The position numbers and the translations under genes were made by a program. 64,000 bases of DNA from NCBI RefSeq assembly GCF_963675165.1, contig NC_087391.1:5426126-5490125 (forward strand), given 5' to 3'. This document shows positions 1 through 13,300 of the stretch, one piece after another. Each line of letters begins with the position of its first letter. The first letter of the stretch is position 1. Under the pieces are notes generated by a model. That model had not been told where the DNA came from. It ran no database searches and saw nothing but the letters and a program-made list of their open reading frames with translations. The stretch comes from Halichondria panicea (taxonomy: Eukaryota > Porifera > Demospongiae > Suberitida > Halichondriidae).

Positions 1-329
1 TCTTTGATACAACATCTACTGTATTCTTCTGCCTTGTTAGTAGCTTGTTCATCCTACACAGAACTACCCTACCTCCAACATACACACAACTCCAAAATTC
101 ACTTTGCTTGAAAATGATTGTGAAATTCTAATTGGTACCCACTGTGACCTTTGACCCCATTCTAAATTTCAACTTTTTCTTTGTCGACCATTTCCAGACA
201 TTTTACCTATAATCATTTACTACTATAATTATACCTTACATTCTGATCAGCACTGTTGTAAGACTTGTAAGTGGATACATAATTAAATATTAAGGTGTGC
301 TTATAATTGATAATACTTCATATCTGCAG
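1..329. other. left edge, no coding sequence seen
   Basis: AT-rich sequence ending in a splice acceptor (CAG at 327-329). It is probably an intron of the GCHFR-like gene, whose first coding exon should lie to the left of the window. I see no conserved open frame or RNA gene in it. Confidence 0.5.
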
Positions 330-787
330 GAGACGGGTCCGACTCTGTGTGGCGATGAGGAGAGTGAAAAGGGACTGATGACTCAATTGGACGCGGTTCT
401 GCAGCTGGACTCCGGCAGAAGTTTGTGAGCACCATAAATATTGTGATTCACTAATTAACACACTTTCACATTAAATTGATGTTGCATGCATTCTAATGCG
501 TCCCTAACAAAATCAATTCTCCTTCAGAAGTAGTATTTAAATTCAAGGTTATCGTTATAGACAACAGTAAATGCATATTGTTTTATTATTAGATAGTAAT
601 AATTATAGCGGAGTATGCTTCTTTCCTTACTCTATTTATTCACTCATTTTTCTCCAGCAAGGCTTATATAAGCCCACTAACCCCGAGACAAGTGTTGTCA
701 CGCCTGGCGTCCCTTGACTACAGAGTGGTCTGCTCCAGTGGAGTGGGGCAGACATGCATCTGGACTCTATTTAAAGACGCCATTTAA
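330..787 (+). CDS. GCHFR: GTP cyclohydrolase I feedback regulatory protein (GFRP), 3' part
   Basis: Two exons are visible, 330-424 and 658-787, joined in frame and ending in TAA. They encode about 74 residues. GFRP binds GTP cyclohydrolase I and mediates feedback inhibition by tetrahydrobiopterin and stimulation by phenylalanine. The match rests on GPTLCGDE near the start of the visible part (vertebrate GFRP has GPTMVGDE), the spacing, and the end GVGQTCIWTLFKD, which corresponds to GVGQTLVWCLHKE. Vertebrate GFRP is 84 residues, so only the first dozen or so (the first exon) are missing to the left. The gene is tail to tail with the homeobox gene. The exon joins are read from GT and AG sites only. 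Confidence 0.8.
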
Positions 788-1033
788 ATACTTGATTTAT
801 GTCAACATTAACTATTCGTATAATATACACTGTATTTATCTTTTTGTACAATCACACAATTAATGCCCAATAATAATTATTCTTGCTAATTTATTGTATA
901 TACATTGAAAATAAGTGAAATAAAAGTGAAGAGATAAAAATTAATAAGTGAATATAATTGCACAATAATAAATAAAATGGACAAATAAAAATAAATATTT
1001 GCACAGTAATAAAATTAAGAATGAATAACAAAA

Positions 1034-2172
1034 TTACCAATAGTTAACTGCTGGCTGACTAAACTGACTTGGTGCTTGGGTGTACATACTACTAACAGTC
1101 ATGTTGCTAGGGTGGCCAAGTTGTTCAGTCTGTGGCCGAGGGTAGGGCACTTGTGGGTTGGTTGTAGTGAACGGCAGATAAAGAGGGGGTGTGTTGGGTT
1201 GAGGGGGGCTCACAGGAAAATGGGGGGTCACCGGTGGACTGTATCTCGGCAGACAGTCTTGAGGTCCGGGTCTAGACAGATGGACTAAGGTGTTGGGCTG
1301 CTGATTGTTGGGCTGTTGGTTGTAGTCTGTGCTCTGCGTCAGGTAGAGGGGTAGTTCTGGGGTTGGTGGCTGTTGTAGATACGTTGACGGCCTTGTTGTC
1401 GGTAGAAACGGCGGTTGTAGATACAGTGACGGCCTTGTTGTCGGTGGTAACGGCTGTGAGAGGTAGCCTGAGAGACTGGTGGGGATACTGACTTGAGGGT
1501 TGGAACTGCTTGTCAGTTTGCGCTGCTTAGATCTCCTGTTTTGAAACCATACCTGTAGAAAGAGACTAAATACAATGCAGTGCACAGCAGCAATGTCATG
1601 CAGTATACATGCATGCAATATACAGCACTGTCAGGTACATGATATACACATAATATTATACTAAGACTATAATTATATAATAATGTATATATAGCAATGT
1701 CAGGTATACATGCATGCACACACTATGCAGTATATAGCATATACATGCATCAGTGATCTACTGTAGCACTCACATGTATCTTGCGTTGAGGTAGGGAGAG
1801 CTTGGTTGCAATCTCTTCCTTCTGCAGTTTGTCTGGGTAAGAATTGTGTGAATAGTAAGCCTCCAAGTAGCTGAGCTGTTTCTTGTTGTAGCATGTTCTT
1901 CCTCTCTTAGTTGGCTGCTCACTCTCCTCCTCTTCTTCTCTCTTCCTTTTCTGGGCCTGCTTCTGGACTGGGGTATCAGGTTTTCTGCTGTCAGAGCTAG
2001 AGCTAGAGTTGAGAGATGAACTGCTGCCACTTTTTTGATGGACTGGGGTATCAGGTTTTCTGCTCTCAGAGCTAGAGCTAGAGTTGAGAGATGAACTGCT
2101 GCCACTTTTTTGGAGAATTGCTTCTACACAGAAATCAGTAGTACTCATGATGAAAACTGGATAATACTGCAT
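1034..2172 (-). CDS. PRD-like homeobox transcription factor
   Basis: Two exons, 2172-1774 and 1552-1034, give 305 residues (297 if the second Met at 2148 is used). The homeodomain spans the splice junction. It starts at RGRTCYNKKQLSYLEAYY, carries the YPD triplet typical of the PRD class, and has recognition helix KIHVWFQNRRSKQRK with Gln at position 50. The intron falls in phase 0 between homeodomain residues 46 and 47, a position common in PRD-class genes. Upstream is a Ser-rich low-complexity region made of two copies of a roughly 24-residue unit (SGSSSSLNSSSSS plus RKPDTPV), then a basic/acidic stretch that may be a nuclear localisation signal. The C-terminal half is rich in Pro, Thr, Tyr and Gln, with a repeated PTTRPS-YLQ unit, and may be a transactivation region. 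No paired domain is present. The exact family cannot be assigned by eye. Confidence 0.82.
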
Positions 2173-2460
2173 GAATGATGCAGTGTGTGAACTGGGAGGG
2201 CTTTTATTGCCTGTGTGTCAGAGTGTACCTGTCAATACCTGTCAAAGGTGTTAAGAGGTGTCAAATCAAGGTCAATCTAACAGGATATTGATTCCCTTTG
2301 ATCAATGATATTCATGAACGGACAACATTCCACTGCTTAGAGATCTAGAATGCAAGATTTGACTTCATCTTATAATATTCTTTGATAATGTTCATCTTAT
2401 TAATGGCGATAATTCAACAAAAGAGATATTCATTTGATACATAATGTACATGTGTTAGAG

Positions 2461-3220
2461 CTATTGGCTTGGTGTAGAGGTTTGATAGAACACTTTGTAA
2501 TACACTATCTTACAGCTAGTACAATGAGAGTTATCAAACTGAAGCATGTATGTTCCCTGAGTCATATACTGATGGCTGCCTAGTATCAAGTCTTCAGAGC
2601 AGTCTCTCTTTGTCACCGGGAGCAGCTGGTCTACTGGATACGTTGCAACGCCCTCCCCCGGAGATCGCTGATAACGCAGGCCAAATCCAATGTCCTCTTT
2701 CTCAGTCACAAACTCCCAGAAAATGGCCGATGCTTTGGTGCTGGTGGGCACTTGTATTGTGAGAGCTTCCCCCGGTCCAACCTCCACTCTGTGATCAGGT
2801 GATGTGCTGATTTGACTGATAAAGTCCCGAGCGGCTTTGGGAGTACACCATAGTGCAGCTGGTGCCAGTACACTCTTCATGGCCACAGGTTTAGGGGGGG
2901 TGGGTGCCTGTGGAGGGGGAGGGGTCATTTCACAATCCTTATACAGTGTACAGCTATACACAAATGATAGTAAGTGTTATAAAGAAAAATGTACATAGCA
3001 AGCTTTCTACACTGTGGGTATTATAATTATAGTTTCACACACACAAACAATTTAATTACTGTTTCAATGATACATACTGATTGCGTGATTTTCTCCTCCC
3101 TCTGATCTTGACAGTTCTCCTTCTCCAGTTGCCTATATACAGAATCAGTCTATCTATCAGTCTATATAATTAATATCATATTCTTCACTAGGACAATACT
3201 ATTATCATCACTCGAGTAAA

Positions 3221-3262
<42 letters not shown>

Positions 3263-4139
3263 TACACCCACACACACCGTTGCTCCTCCCTCCAGCGTTG
3301 TAGGGCATAGTCCTTTAGCCTCGGGGTGGCTGCGTCCAATAGTTTGATAAGTCCTTGTCTGGCCTCCTCGTTACTCATGTCTCTCAGGGAGATCCACGCT
3401 TTCCTGTGCCATAGCAACAATAGAATCAAACAAGCCACATACACAGGCAAAGATGTGAATACCATTAGTGTACTGTGTACTGTGGTTTAGAGACGATGAT
3501 TTGAAGTACGTAAAGAATAGAGGCCTCCACAAAGTACTTACTAATCGATTCCACAGTAATTAATAATATGTACACGCACCAGCGTTAAATGAAGCATCTT
3601 TGGACGGCCATAACTTTAGTTCAGCTGGTTTAATACGATTAATTCTGAAATCAAAATTCTATTTTCGGCCTGTTTTTGACAAAATAATACCATGGTCTTT
3701 TCCAAAAAATAATGAGAAATTATGACCCATTCCAAATCTGAGACTTAAAACATACCATCTGAAAGAAGTCCTTCTAAGCTTTTGAAAATCAGAAATTGGC
3801 AATCATACCTCTATTTAAACAGTCAACTCTAGTACGATATGTACCTTCTGTGTGAGCCGACAACGTCAAAGTAGCCAGTATCACTGTCTTTATCGGAACT
3901 AAACGGGCCGAGCTTTTCTTGCTTGAAGAACGCCAACAACCTGATCTTCTGCTCATAGTCCAGCACTATAGTGTCCTTCTCTGCACAACAATGGCAGTAT
4001 AGTAAATAGGGGTGTGTACAAATATAATGTCAATGATTGAAGTACCTTTCTTGTAGAAGTCAGTCACAAGAGAATACAAACTCTCCAGTGGAATGTCCCA
4101 GATAGTCTTTACCTCTTTCTTTGAGGTGATGGTTGACAT
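2461..4139 (-). CDS. ACBD3: ACBD3-like Golgi protein (ACBP + GOLD domains)
   Basis: Five exons (4139-4046, 3980-3845, 3403-3278, 3132-3078, 2937-2461) sum to 888 nt, 295 residues. The N-terminal half is an acyl-CoA-binding domain (YEQKIRLLAFFKQ, GYFDVVGSHRRKAW), followed by a short charged coiled segment (QLEKENCQDQREEK). The C-terminal half is a GOLD domain (IFWEFVTEKEDIGFGLRY, RRDC-like KRDCSED, GSHQYMTQGTYMLQFDNS, final VYYKVFYQ). This order is that of ACBD3/GCP60, a Golgi scaffold that binds giantin and recruits PI4KB. The human protein is 528 residues, so the linker is much shorter here. The last acceptor (TATAAG at 2938) is weak but is the one that keeps frame. It shares a 221-base divergent promoter with the GPCR on the plus strand. 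Confidence 0.85.
3226..3275. repeat. (CA)n microsatellite
   Basis: A CA/GT dinucleotide run in intron 3 of ACBD3. On the minus strand it reads GTGTGT immediately after the exon 3 end, so the splice donor at 3277 is the first GT of the run. Confidence 0.95.
3590..3815. mobile_element. foldback element family A, copy 1 (diverged)
   Basis: Diverged member of the intronic inverted-repeat family seen best at 37527-37905 and 52908-53220. Shared landmarks are GGCCATAACTTTAGTTC, ACCATGGTC in the centre, GAGAAATTATG and CTTCTAAGCTTTTGAAAATCA. It lies in intron 2 of ACBD3, about 30 bases from the exon 2 donor. Confidence 0.6.
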
Positions 4140-4360
4140 CTTTAACTTCTACTCTAGACTTGTCTAGCTAGCTCCTGTGAACAATAAAAAAGCTGAGACA
4201 GCACATACAAGGATGCAAATTCGAGGTAAAGTTGTACAAATATTCATTGTGGATTGTGGGTTTTGATTGCGGTTGGCTTTGCAGGTGTGGTAAAATTGCT
4301 ACATAAATTGCAAGTTTCTCTTCCCTCTCATAGATTTTTGTCAGCAGCTGCAGATTAAGA
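4140..4360. promoter_or_regulatory. divergent promoter, ACBD3 / adhesion GPCR 1
   Basis: Only 221 bases separate the two start codons, which face away from each other. No TATA box stands out. A shared promoter is inferred from geometry alone. Confidence 0.45.
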
Positions 4361-7300
4361 ATGAACAAGTTTGCTGTGACTGTGGTACTAGTAGCTGCAG
4401 CACTTGTAGTGGACACTCAAGCACAAGGGATTAATATTAGTAAGTAAACAATAAAATAATGTCTTTGTAAATCAACATCTATGTATATAATCTACAGACC
4501 CCCCTACTGGCACTGCAGTGGACACTTACCCAGCAACTTTTTCATGCTCGAATAATATGCTACTAATTACGTTTACCCGTTGGTATGTCAATGGCATGCT
4601 CCTTGACAACAACACCAACACCGTTGACCTTCTGGGAGTACAATATGGATTATTCGGAAGACTTCAGGAGAACATCACCATCTTTGGTTTTTTCCCTGAC
4701 ATGGAAGTACCCTCTCCTGAATCAGTAATCCTTTCATGCGGAAGATCCCTTGACAGCATCTACGCAAACTTCACCTTGATCAGTGAGTTAACAACTTTAC
4801 AAGCTATATAGCTGTTTAATACAACAACAGTAGCTGTATTAATATCAGGAGTGCTGCTACTATATGCATGTAGCACCAGCAAGACTGCTGGGAACTCGTT
4901 TCATGTAATTGATATTGCTTTTCCCAACAGTTCCACCATTGGCGACAACAGAGGTACCTACAATGGCTACCACTCCAGAGGTACCTACAATGGCTACGAC
5001 AGTTGAACCTACTACACTGGCTACGACAGTTGAGCCTACTACAATGGCGACGACAGTTGAGCCTACTACAATGGCGACGACAGTTGAACCCACTACTTTG
5101 GCGACGACAATTCCACCTACTACACAGGCGACGACAGTTGAGCCTACTACACTGGCGACGACAGTTGAACCTACTACACTGGCTACGACAGTTGAGCCTA
5201 CTACAATGGCGACGACAGTTGAGCCTACTACAATGGCGACGACAGTTGAGCCTACTACAATGGCGACGACAGTTGAGCCTACTACACTGGCTACGACAGT
5301 TGAGCCTACTACACTGGCGACGACAGTTGAGCCTACTACACTGGCTACGACAGTTGAACCTACTACACTGGCTATGACAGTTGAACCTACTACACTGGCG
5401 ACGACAGTTGAGCCTACTACACTGGCTACGACAGTGGAACCTACTACACTGGCGACGACAGTTGAACCTACTACACAGGCGACGACAGTTGAACCTACTA
5501 CAATGGCGACGACAGTTGAACCCACTATGTTCAGTATTGAACCCAATGCTGTCACTGCCGTTGAGGGAAGTTCTGTGAATGCGTGTGTGACGCGGACCAG
5601 CGGTACAGTATCCGTGCCAACGGAGATCAGAGTCGAATGGAGCACTGTCATACGAGTCACTCCTTCTAACTCACTTGCAAGTAAGTTAAGTTGCCATGCA
5701 TACATTACTTATAGATGAGACTTTTAGAGCAGCCACTGTGTCCTTTGAGGTTTAATGTAATTACAGAGAGCGCATGTTCCTTACTTTTTGGTGAGAAATT
5801 GAACATCAGTTTGTGGTGTCCTTAATCGAGATGCTTTATAGGGATGGTCTTCTATATTAGGAGGTGTAGTACATTATCTGTTATTTTAAATTGCAGACCT
5901 TAGTGACTTCAAGACGTCCCCCCCTATCAATACAACCTCTGGCCAGCTGAGTCTCGTGTTCTTCCCTGGTGACAATAGGCAATGCTTCACTGTTAACATC
6001 ACTGACGACACTCTCACTGAGGGAACAGAGCTCTTATTTCTTGACATTGACACTTCCTCACCATTCCTTGTTAGCCGAATAACAATTACCGTTCTCGACA
6101 ATGACAGTAAGTAACTATCATTAAAATCATCTGCAGTCTCTTTAGCAGTTCTGTAACTCTGTATAATCGTTATTTTGCAGTTTCTTGTGTGAATGGCAGT
6201 CGAGCATGTGTTGATCTGCGGGGAGTGAGGGTCTATTGTACACCTGCTGAAAATGTGTGCAATGGGTTTCAAGAATGCCCTGACAACTCAGATGAAACTA
6301 ACTGCACAGGTATATGGTGTCGCATATTGATCGTGTGTGGCAACTGCCAAATTGCATGTACCTGTTGCTGTGTCTATCTATAACCATGCAGCTACTGTAT
6401 AATTATGCATGTATCCCCTATATAGTGATATGCCCTGATCAGGGTCAGTACTGTCTCAGTGAGGGCAAGTGCCTGGAGCAGAGCATACGCTGTGACTCCT
6501 ACACAGATTGTCTGGGTATAATGGAGGGTACACTTGGCTCTATAGTGGGGACTGATGAGTTTGAAGGATGCCCAGATGGTGAGTTTCCTTCCTTCCTTAA
6601 TTGTTTGGTAAGCTTTGAATGGCTGAGTTCATTAAAGTGCAAGTGGTGGCAAGTGTGCATTTCAGGTGTGCATTTCAGGTGGACAGTGGACTTCCTTCAG
6701 CTCTTAGTAACCAAGGGCCATGCATCCTATGTGGTTTGGTTATAGTACTCAATCAGTATCTGCACTGCACACAGGTTGTGTTCCTGGGTTTGTTGATTTG
6801 GTGGGAGGTGTGAGGGAGAGAGAGGGAGCTGTGAGAGTGTGTATGAATGGCAACCGTGTCCCAGTCAGTGCCACTGGACTCTCTATACTGGAGGCCAGTC
6901 TACTCTGCAGGGAGAGTGGGCTAGGGCAAGGTAGGCTGCATCATGTGAAAGAGTATACACATTGCATGCATGTGGGCTTGCTTCGTTTACATACCAATCT
7001 TATGAAAGTATTGTGTCCATTAGCTAGTGTTGTTGGCATTCTGTTTATTGTCTAGTGCATCCTGAAGCAAAGTGTTCATGTGGGTTTCCTGCCTCTCAGT
7101 AAGAGCTCTGTTTAGCTATTAATTAAAGTACTTCCTGGAATAATATTATTATAATTATATACGAAGTTTCCAGTAGGGTATCTTATACGAAGCATTAGGA
7201 CAGGAAGATGGTCATGCACCACACAAGAATTATGTAATTAATTTACTGGCACAACGTTTATCAATCATATTTTTTAACTGAGAATCTAAACTCCTCTTAT

Positions 7301-10300
7301 ATTTTGGCTTGCAGTTGGTTATCCTGGAACCACTATCAACTTCTTTGGCTTCCAAACGGTATCTCCATTCCCATACCTGGCCGCCATCTCTTGCCCCGAT
7401 ACTGCCACCTCGCTGTCTCAGTGCAACATTACAACCACTGACATTGGGAACCAGGCTGCCATTGCATGCATGGGTAAGATTGAAGAGACAGAGTAAATCA
7501 CATAATCTCTTAATTGTCACAAACAAAAATTAACTCATTCACTAAAACCTACATAAAAATAATGGTACGTATAACTATACTGACACTTCAGTGTAACATT
7601 TTTAATCGGTTTTCCCTCCCTCGTTTAATTAGAGACAGCTGAGAACTGCACTGATGGGCGTGTGAGGGTGGTGTCTGGTGATGGGTTGGAGTCTAGGGAG
7701 GGACGTGTGGAGGTATGCTACAGAGGAGTGTGGGGGGCCATCCTCGATGACAACTGGACCAACAGAGATGCAGCTGTCGTCTGTAGAGAGATGGGATACC
7801 CTGCACAAGGTCAGCCTGTCTTTCAAATTTGTAGTGTACTATTAGAAACCAAAACCGTGACTATTTCCCACTGTTTGCAGATGCCATGCCGATATTTGGT
7901 GCAGTGTACAGTGATGAGCCTCTAGGGTTTGTTGCCGAGAGCTTCTGTTGTGTTGGTAATGAGAGTCAGTTGATTGATTGCCCCTCCCCCTTTCCCCTCG
8001 GACGCCCTGCCTCTGTCGGCAATTTGCAAGCGGATCAAAGACACCTGTTCAATGTAGCCGGGGTCCGTTGTAGTGATGGTGAGAGTGGTGTGTGTGGTGA
8101 TGGCATGTCATTGTGGTGCTGTTTGGTGGTGGCTTATATAGTTTGTTGTGATCACGTAGAGCTACATAGTTGCTACTTTTGACAAAAGACATAACTTACA
8201 AACAGTATGAATACCATTATTCACACCACTTCCTTCCTCACACAGTTAATCAGACTTGTACAGACTACGATGTGAAACTCACGTACAGGGACGTCACTGG
8301 GCGCTCCGGACAATTAGAAATATGCAAAAATGGAACTTGGCACAGAACGTGCTCTTCAACATTCTCACCTACAGACATCCAAGTTGCCTGCAACCAGCTC
8401 TTCGGGGTTTTTATTGGGGGTGAAGAATTGTCAGTAATCTTACGACAAGCTGATGTCATCTCGGAGACAGAGTCGTATTTCACTGACTCCCTGGCATGTA
8501 GAGGACAGGAGACACGTTTGAGCGACTGTCTACCGCCGCCTCTTAGTGATGAGGGGCAACCACCACCTTCTAGTGATGAGGGGTCATCACCGCCTCCTAT
8601 TGGTAGGAGGAGGAGGAAGAGAATGATCACAAAAGAAGGAGCAACATGCTTTCCAAGTAGCCAGCCAACTGTGATGTGTCCAGGTATGTATGTTAAAATT
8701 AAGAAGTTTTACCCAACTTGTATCCCCCTCTCTCTCCAGGCAACCCTGTGATTTTGGTGACCCCTATCAGTTCCGGTGATGCCTACAATGTTGAGAATAG
8801 ACGAAGCACTTATGTACAGTGTGCATCACTATCTCCCCTCCAAGTTGAGCCTTTGTTTCAATCCCCTCGTTTCAATAAGAGAGATGTAACCTCGACTACT
8901 AGTAGCAGAAATTTTATTCGGAGAGTAATTGATAATCCTGTGACGCCGGGAATCCCTCGCAACTATGTGTGCTCTGCTCGGCAACTAAGTAAGTTGAAAC
9001 ACTAATGTATGTTTTCCCTTGTGAAATTCATAACATGTAAACGTACACTGTATGTGTATGGGTTCCATTGAAGTGACTGGTGATTTCAAAATTAGCATCT
9101 ACTGAAGTGTATGGTCGTTCATGCAGGCTCACAATTAATTGAAGAGTTGTCTCCCGGACTTGGAAGGACTCTATCCTTTCAAGTATTAGGTACGTGCATT
9201 CTAACTTGCCAAATAATAATATTGTACGATACACACACAGAGGGGCAAGGAGAACCAGAGTTTGCTTTTCTTCAATTTTCAATCGTCAACAGAGAACGTT
9301 TTTTAACAATTCCATTTATTACCAATGAAACCGACTACATTCAAACATCGGAATTATTTGTGAGTTTATTGTAGATATGATCATGCAGTTCTGTCATCAG
9401 CCCCTCTCCCTTCACTAGATCAACGGGCTAATCCATGCGAGGACCCCGGGAATTCAGAGGGTCTCTTGTGAGTACATACAGAGGTGAGAGTGCAGTTGTA
9501 CAGTGCATAAAACCCTCCGAATAACGGATATTTTGCATGGGCATCACATTTCAATTGTACTAGTTGTTTGTACCTTACATTTTGTAGAGGTTCTAGGTTT
9601 TGTGTAGGAAGTACTACTGTTCATTGTAGAGAGGTATTTACAGTGTCCCTTTAATTTGGAGGAGGTTCCATTGTAGTAAGTGAACTTTCGTTTTTATTAC
9701 ATTGTTCTCTCTGTTATACTGCAGGCGTCCAATCGATGTGGAGAGAGGACTGGACAGGATCGAGTGTGAGATAGTCCACTATAACAGACCAGATCAGACC
9801 GTCAGGACCACACCCACCCTAATTGCCGAGAGACTACGTATATTGCTTCCGCTCACTTTACCCTTTATTGTTGATACGACAATACGAGGTGAGTATAGGT
9901 CATGTGATGTATTATGCCTGTCATGTGATTACCGTCCATCCACAGAGCATCCTCAGGTGGCATTCACTAGTTCTGAGACTATTGTTGTTGAAGGAGATGG
10001 TGTTGTCACTATCTGTTTGACCGTCGTGCAGGGGGTAGTAACCACACCCACTAACATCACCCTCACTACCGTACCAGATTCAACAGAGGAAGTCATCCCT
10101 GACTTCCGTGAACCACAACCCCTCGTCCAGGTTGACCCTTTCAGAGCAAATAGTACGTATCATTTAATTATGTTGTTGAATTTACCCACGAACTATAATG
10201 TGTATATAACAAGTAATAAGCATTGATTGAAGTGTATTCTTCTCTTTCAGTTGGCTCCGATTACAATGTTAGTGTCCCCTATACGTCTGCCAGTGATACA

Positions 10301-13300
10301 AACATCCTTCTAACACTGACCCTTCAACCCGACGACACTAACCCAGTAAAAACACATTCGTTACAGTTACATAAAACATGTTAAATGAAACGCATCTTTT
10401 GAAATATCATGTAGAAATGTTTGTCATTTTAACACTAAAATACGATGATGCATCTCATATAACATATGTGTTTTTGCTATGAAGATATGCTTCGATGTCG
10501 ACATTGTGGATGATGATGTGTTTGACGGGGAGAGTGACCGTGCTGTTGAGCAGGTGACCTTCTCCTACTCAAGCTCCTCCCCCACAGTGGCCAGAGTCAA
10601 CCTCCGCCACACAATAGTCATCCTGGATAATGATCGTAAGTGCAGTATATATACACAGTCTGTTAGTTTCATTTGATCTCTGAGCTTCTAATATATATAG
10701 CCCACGGTATTTTTCTGGTTCCAAATATGAGATTTGAGCATAATTATCATCTAAACCAGCTCCTTCTAAGTATTACAATTCAATCGTCCAAACTCTAGTT
10801 ACAGAGCCTACTCTCTAGTGTACTCTATAGCTTTTACTACACATTGTAGCATGCGTTCTCGTTACTTGTGGTTTCCCAGGTAACTGCATAATGGAGGAGG
10901 GCAATGGAAGCCGGATCTGCTTTAATATTGAAGCACCTGCAGTCACATGCATAATCCCATCTAGGGTATGCAACTATGAGATGGACTGTCCTGACGCATC
11001 GGATGAACTTAACTGTCCTTGTGAGAAAAATTGAGTATAATCAGTAAATGACTACGGTCAAATGTATCTAAACATGCGTCCGCGTTTAAAAGAAGCTTTG
11101 AATAACTCCATGGCTATATACAACTCTCTATATAAACAAGATACCTAAATCACTCAGGCATCGAGTCAACAACCAACGTTTTGCCCCAATTTACTGTATT
11201 TACCCATGATGATAATTAAATATTAATTTTATCAACCCAATGTTTGTTTTATAACTTTTTTTCTTTCTTTATTGCTTTATTAATGCTACTCCCAACACAT
11301 GCACACACACACAGCACCCCTAACAAACCTTGTCAACCAAACTGTAAGTGAATTCTTCTCTCACAATTATTTATAGATGTACATGTAAGTAACCCATGCA
11401 TGCATTTTATCTCACCTAGATCACAGTGGAGACCTACACTAATATCAGTAGGGTCGTGTCGTCCTTTGCTATCCTCTCTTCGAACCAAACATTTCTTCAA
11501 ACAACTGACTTCCTCACAGACATTTCCACAGTATTTGACAGCCTCGCTAACTTCACCACTACAGCCAACATCACTATCAATGAAACAGTAATTGCCAAAA
11601 AAAGTTTAACAATAGTAGTTTAGTCTACTGGAAAAAGCTTGTATTGTATGTATTTTAGGCACGGACTCAAATGAAAATGCGGTAGTTTTGTAGACTCATC
11701 AATTTGTCCGCATTGTCTTGCAGGTGGTGACTGACATGGGAGAAACACTAAACTCTCTCGTACAATGGCAGCGAAGCACACTCATCGTTAACTTTACCTC
11801 CAGGTGAGTATCGAGCAATCCTCGTTCACGTCGCTTGATATTCGACTGTCACATACTTCTTCCAGAATTGTGGCGATGTTTGAAGCAGTGGCCACTCAAT
11901 TTGCACAACAGGCTAATCTGACAGACGTATTTACCAACATCACCGTGATTACAGAATTGGTGAGTGTGCATGTGGGTTTGTACTCGGAGGTTGAATTCAG
12001 TTTTATAATAAAAAAACACTAGCTACTATAATATGTCATTCTGCAGGGCTCTACTGCAACTTTTGCTGTGGAAGGTGCCACACAAAACTTCACAGATCAA
12101 GGTACGGTTTTACTCCCCTCCACACGCCCATTTTTATCACACCACCCCCCTCCCAGCTGGAGTCTCTGCCTCTATCATACTCCCACCCTCGCTCTTTGAT
12201 CAAGTACCAGGGGAAAGACAATTTATTGGTGTGTACTTTGCACTTTACGGAGAGCCAGCTCTTCTACCTGTGACCTCATCACTGATGATGAGGGAAAACG
12301 TGTCTAGATCCGTGGGTACTCCTATTGTGGCCGCTACCGTGGGACCTGGTATTGACTTTAGTGGCCTCGATCCCCCCGTGGTCATCACACTAGGCCTGCT
12401 GTCTCTACCGGATAACACAACGGTATATAAGGAGATGATTTTATTTAATATAACACTTATAATTAGTGGTATCTCTGTGACCATTTTAGGCTTGCAACAG
12501 AGCTCTCTAACCAAGAATACGTATAGACTTTGCATGCTAACTTAATTTTATACATACCCTTCATGCAGACTAACCCCCGCACTGCTCGCTGTGTGTCTTG
12601 GGACTTTGAAACAGTCAGTTGGATCATGGATGGCTGTACAATTGCCATTGTGGACAATACCACTTTCAACTGCAGCTGCACCCATCTCACCAACTTTGCT
12701 GTGCTCATTGTAAGCCTGATACTACACAGCACGAAAGTATTTATTTACTCATTTGTATTTCTTCCCCAGGACATTTGTCAGAGAGCTCAGGACTGTGAAA
12801 ATGATGAGACGCTGGAAGCTATTTTATCAGCGATTACGTTTGTTGGAGTGGCCATATCTTGTGTTGGGCTTGTCATTACAATCATTACTCTACTGGTTTT
12901 CAGGTACAACAATTGTCTAAGAAGAAACGTACATTCTGTAAATCTCAGTTACTTACTGGAATTCGGAAGCTCTGTATAGTTAATTGCGTTATTTATACTT
13001 TCAGCAAATTGAGAGCCAGGGACAACTCCAAGTACCACATCCAGCTGTCCATAGCCATCCTGTGCATGCTCATTGTGTTTGCTGTGGGTATTGAACGTAT
13101 CGAGGTGTACGGAGGCTGTGTGTTTGTGTCCATCCTCATCCACTACTTCTCTCTGGTGGCCGTCATGTGGATGGGGGCAGAGGCCTTGCTCATGTTCCAG
13201 AAACTAGTCATAGTCTTCATGAGAATCACCACCAAATTTCTGATCATCCTCTCCTTAATATGTTGGTGTAAGTTAAGTTTTTAACCACACAACCTATATA

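Noticed and set aside
4860-5705. 281-residue antisense frame with VVGSTVVA repeats
   Set aside because: It is the mirror of the Thr/Pro coding minisatellite; a repeat of 27 bases without stops is open on both strands. The sense strand joins in phase with flanking exons.
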